Below, piece after piece: positions 4,771 through 5,158 of a DNA stretch of 5,158 bases. The position numbers and the translations under genes were made by a program. The notes beneath the pieces were generated by a model. That model was not told the DNA's origin, ran no database searches, and worked only from the letters and a program-made list of their open reading frames with translations. This DNA comes from an uncultured Ruminiclostridium sp. (lineage in GTDB: Bacteria > Bacillota > Clostridia > Oscillospirales > Ruminococcaceae). Numbering within the stretch: the stretch's first letter is position 1; each line of letters begins with the position of its first letter. The stretch spans positions 1 through 5,158 of the forward strand of contig CAJUFF010000012.1 in NCBI GenBank assembly GCA_910585505.1, given 5' to 3'.

Positions 4771-5158
4771 GAAGAAGATAAGGAAAACCGCCCATTTGTG
4801 CTTGCGAATACAGCCACGCTATGGGCAACGGATCGGGGGACTTGGAAGACTATCATATTGCTTTTTATTCCGATGAACGATTCTGCGGAGGGTTTGTATG
4901 GGAGTGGTGCGATTATGCGGGAATTTTAGGATATACCGATGACGGGAAAGCAAAGTACGGCTACGGCGGAGATTTCGGTGAAAAACACCATGACGGAAAT
5001 TTCTGCATGGATGCTCTCACATATCCCGACAGAACGCCGCACACGGGATTATTGGAACTGAAGCAGGTTTACCGTCCCGTAAGAGTGAAAAAAGGCTGCG
5101 CCAGCGGACTTTTTGTTTTTGAAAGCATGCTTGAATTTGAAAACGCGGGAAATATATT
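4771..5158 (+). pseudogene. GH2 beta-galactosidase piece 4: nucleophile region, partial at window end
   Basis: Frame from 4771 reads EEDKENRPFVL. At 4801-4803 a second base is missing (CTTGC where CTTTGC is expected), after which the frame from 4803 gives CEYSHAMGNGSGDLEDY. The Glu of CEYSHAMGN (4806-4808) corresponds to LacZ Glu537, the nucleophile. Then come FCGGFVWEWCDYAG (about 4878-4919), GGDFGEKHHDGNFCMD and YPDRTPHTGLLELKQVYRPVR, all GH2 signatures. The frame stays open to the window edge; the remaining C-terminal domain lies outside. Each segment alone is well conserved, suggesting recent inactivation. Confidence 0.88.

Larger units (their letters stand above)
3150..5158 (+). pseudogene. 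LacZ-type GH2 beta-galactosidase pseudogene (runs off the window)
   Basis: A glycoside hydrolase family 2 beta-galactosidase, which hydrolyses terminal beta-galactosides such as lactose in the cytosol. Order along the gene: sugar-binding (jelly-roll) domain, immunoglobulin-like domain, TIM barrel with both catalytic glutamates, then the start of the C-terminal region. It is broken in at least five places: no ATG/GTG/TTG start at the conserved N-terminus; in-frame TGA at 3807-3809; a MITE-like insertion at 4274-4455; a lost base near 4769-4771; another lost base near 4801-4803. The mix of nonsense, insertion and indels argues against sequencing error as the sole cause. It diverges from the AraC remnant, so the pair was probably a regulator-enzyme unit. 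The individual pieces are listed separately. Confidence 0.93.

Overview
The window looks like accessory DNA from a low-to-moderate GC, probably gut-associated Clostridia (Bacillota). The evidence is protein-family resemblance, GGAGG-type ribosome binding sites, sigma-A-like promoters, and an AraC regulator placed divergently from a GH2 beta-galactosidase. The species cannot be named from sequence alone. I see no tRNA, rRNA or CRISPR array.

Left block (about 1-2640, AT-rich, all on the minus strand). A WYL-domain (YafY-type) transcriptional regulator at 2531-1624 is split by one frameshift in an A6 run. Downstream lies a two-gene operon: an HTH_42/YcaQ(AlkX)-like DNA glycosylase (1560-376), then a RidA-like protein (354-10) 21 nt further on. 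An extended -10 promoter sits between the regulator and this operon. The WYL protein could control the repair genes, but that rests on position only.

Right block (about 2640-5158, more GC-rich) is a decayed sugar-utilisation locus. An AraC-family regulator (minus, 3085-2620) and a LacZ-type GH2 beta-galactosidase (plus, about 3150 to beyond the end) diverge from a compact intergenic region. Two good promoters there lie back to back, with their -35 boxes in the two arms of a perfect dyad. Both genes are pseudogenes. The regulator has an N-terminal frameshift, a TAA stop, a 5-bp (CCCTT) repeat expansion, and no C-terminal HTH domain. The galactosidase has no normal start codon, an in-frame TGA, a 182-bp MITE-like insertion, and two 1-nt losses near the catalytic nucleophile.

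The most notable items are the MITE-like palindromic element (4274-4455), with near-perfect terminal repeats and an in-frame predicted empty site; the split in the WYL regulator, which falls exactly on a correctly phased -1 slippery heptamer (A AAA AAC); and the symmetric promoter dyad that outlived both of its genes. I found no convincing new multi-gene system. Apart from the ambiguous WYL gene, the right half is best read as a degraded carbohydrate locus.
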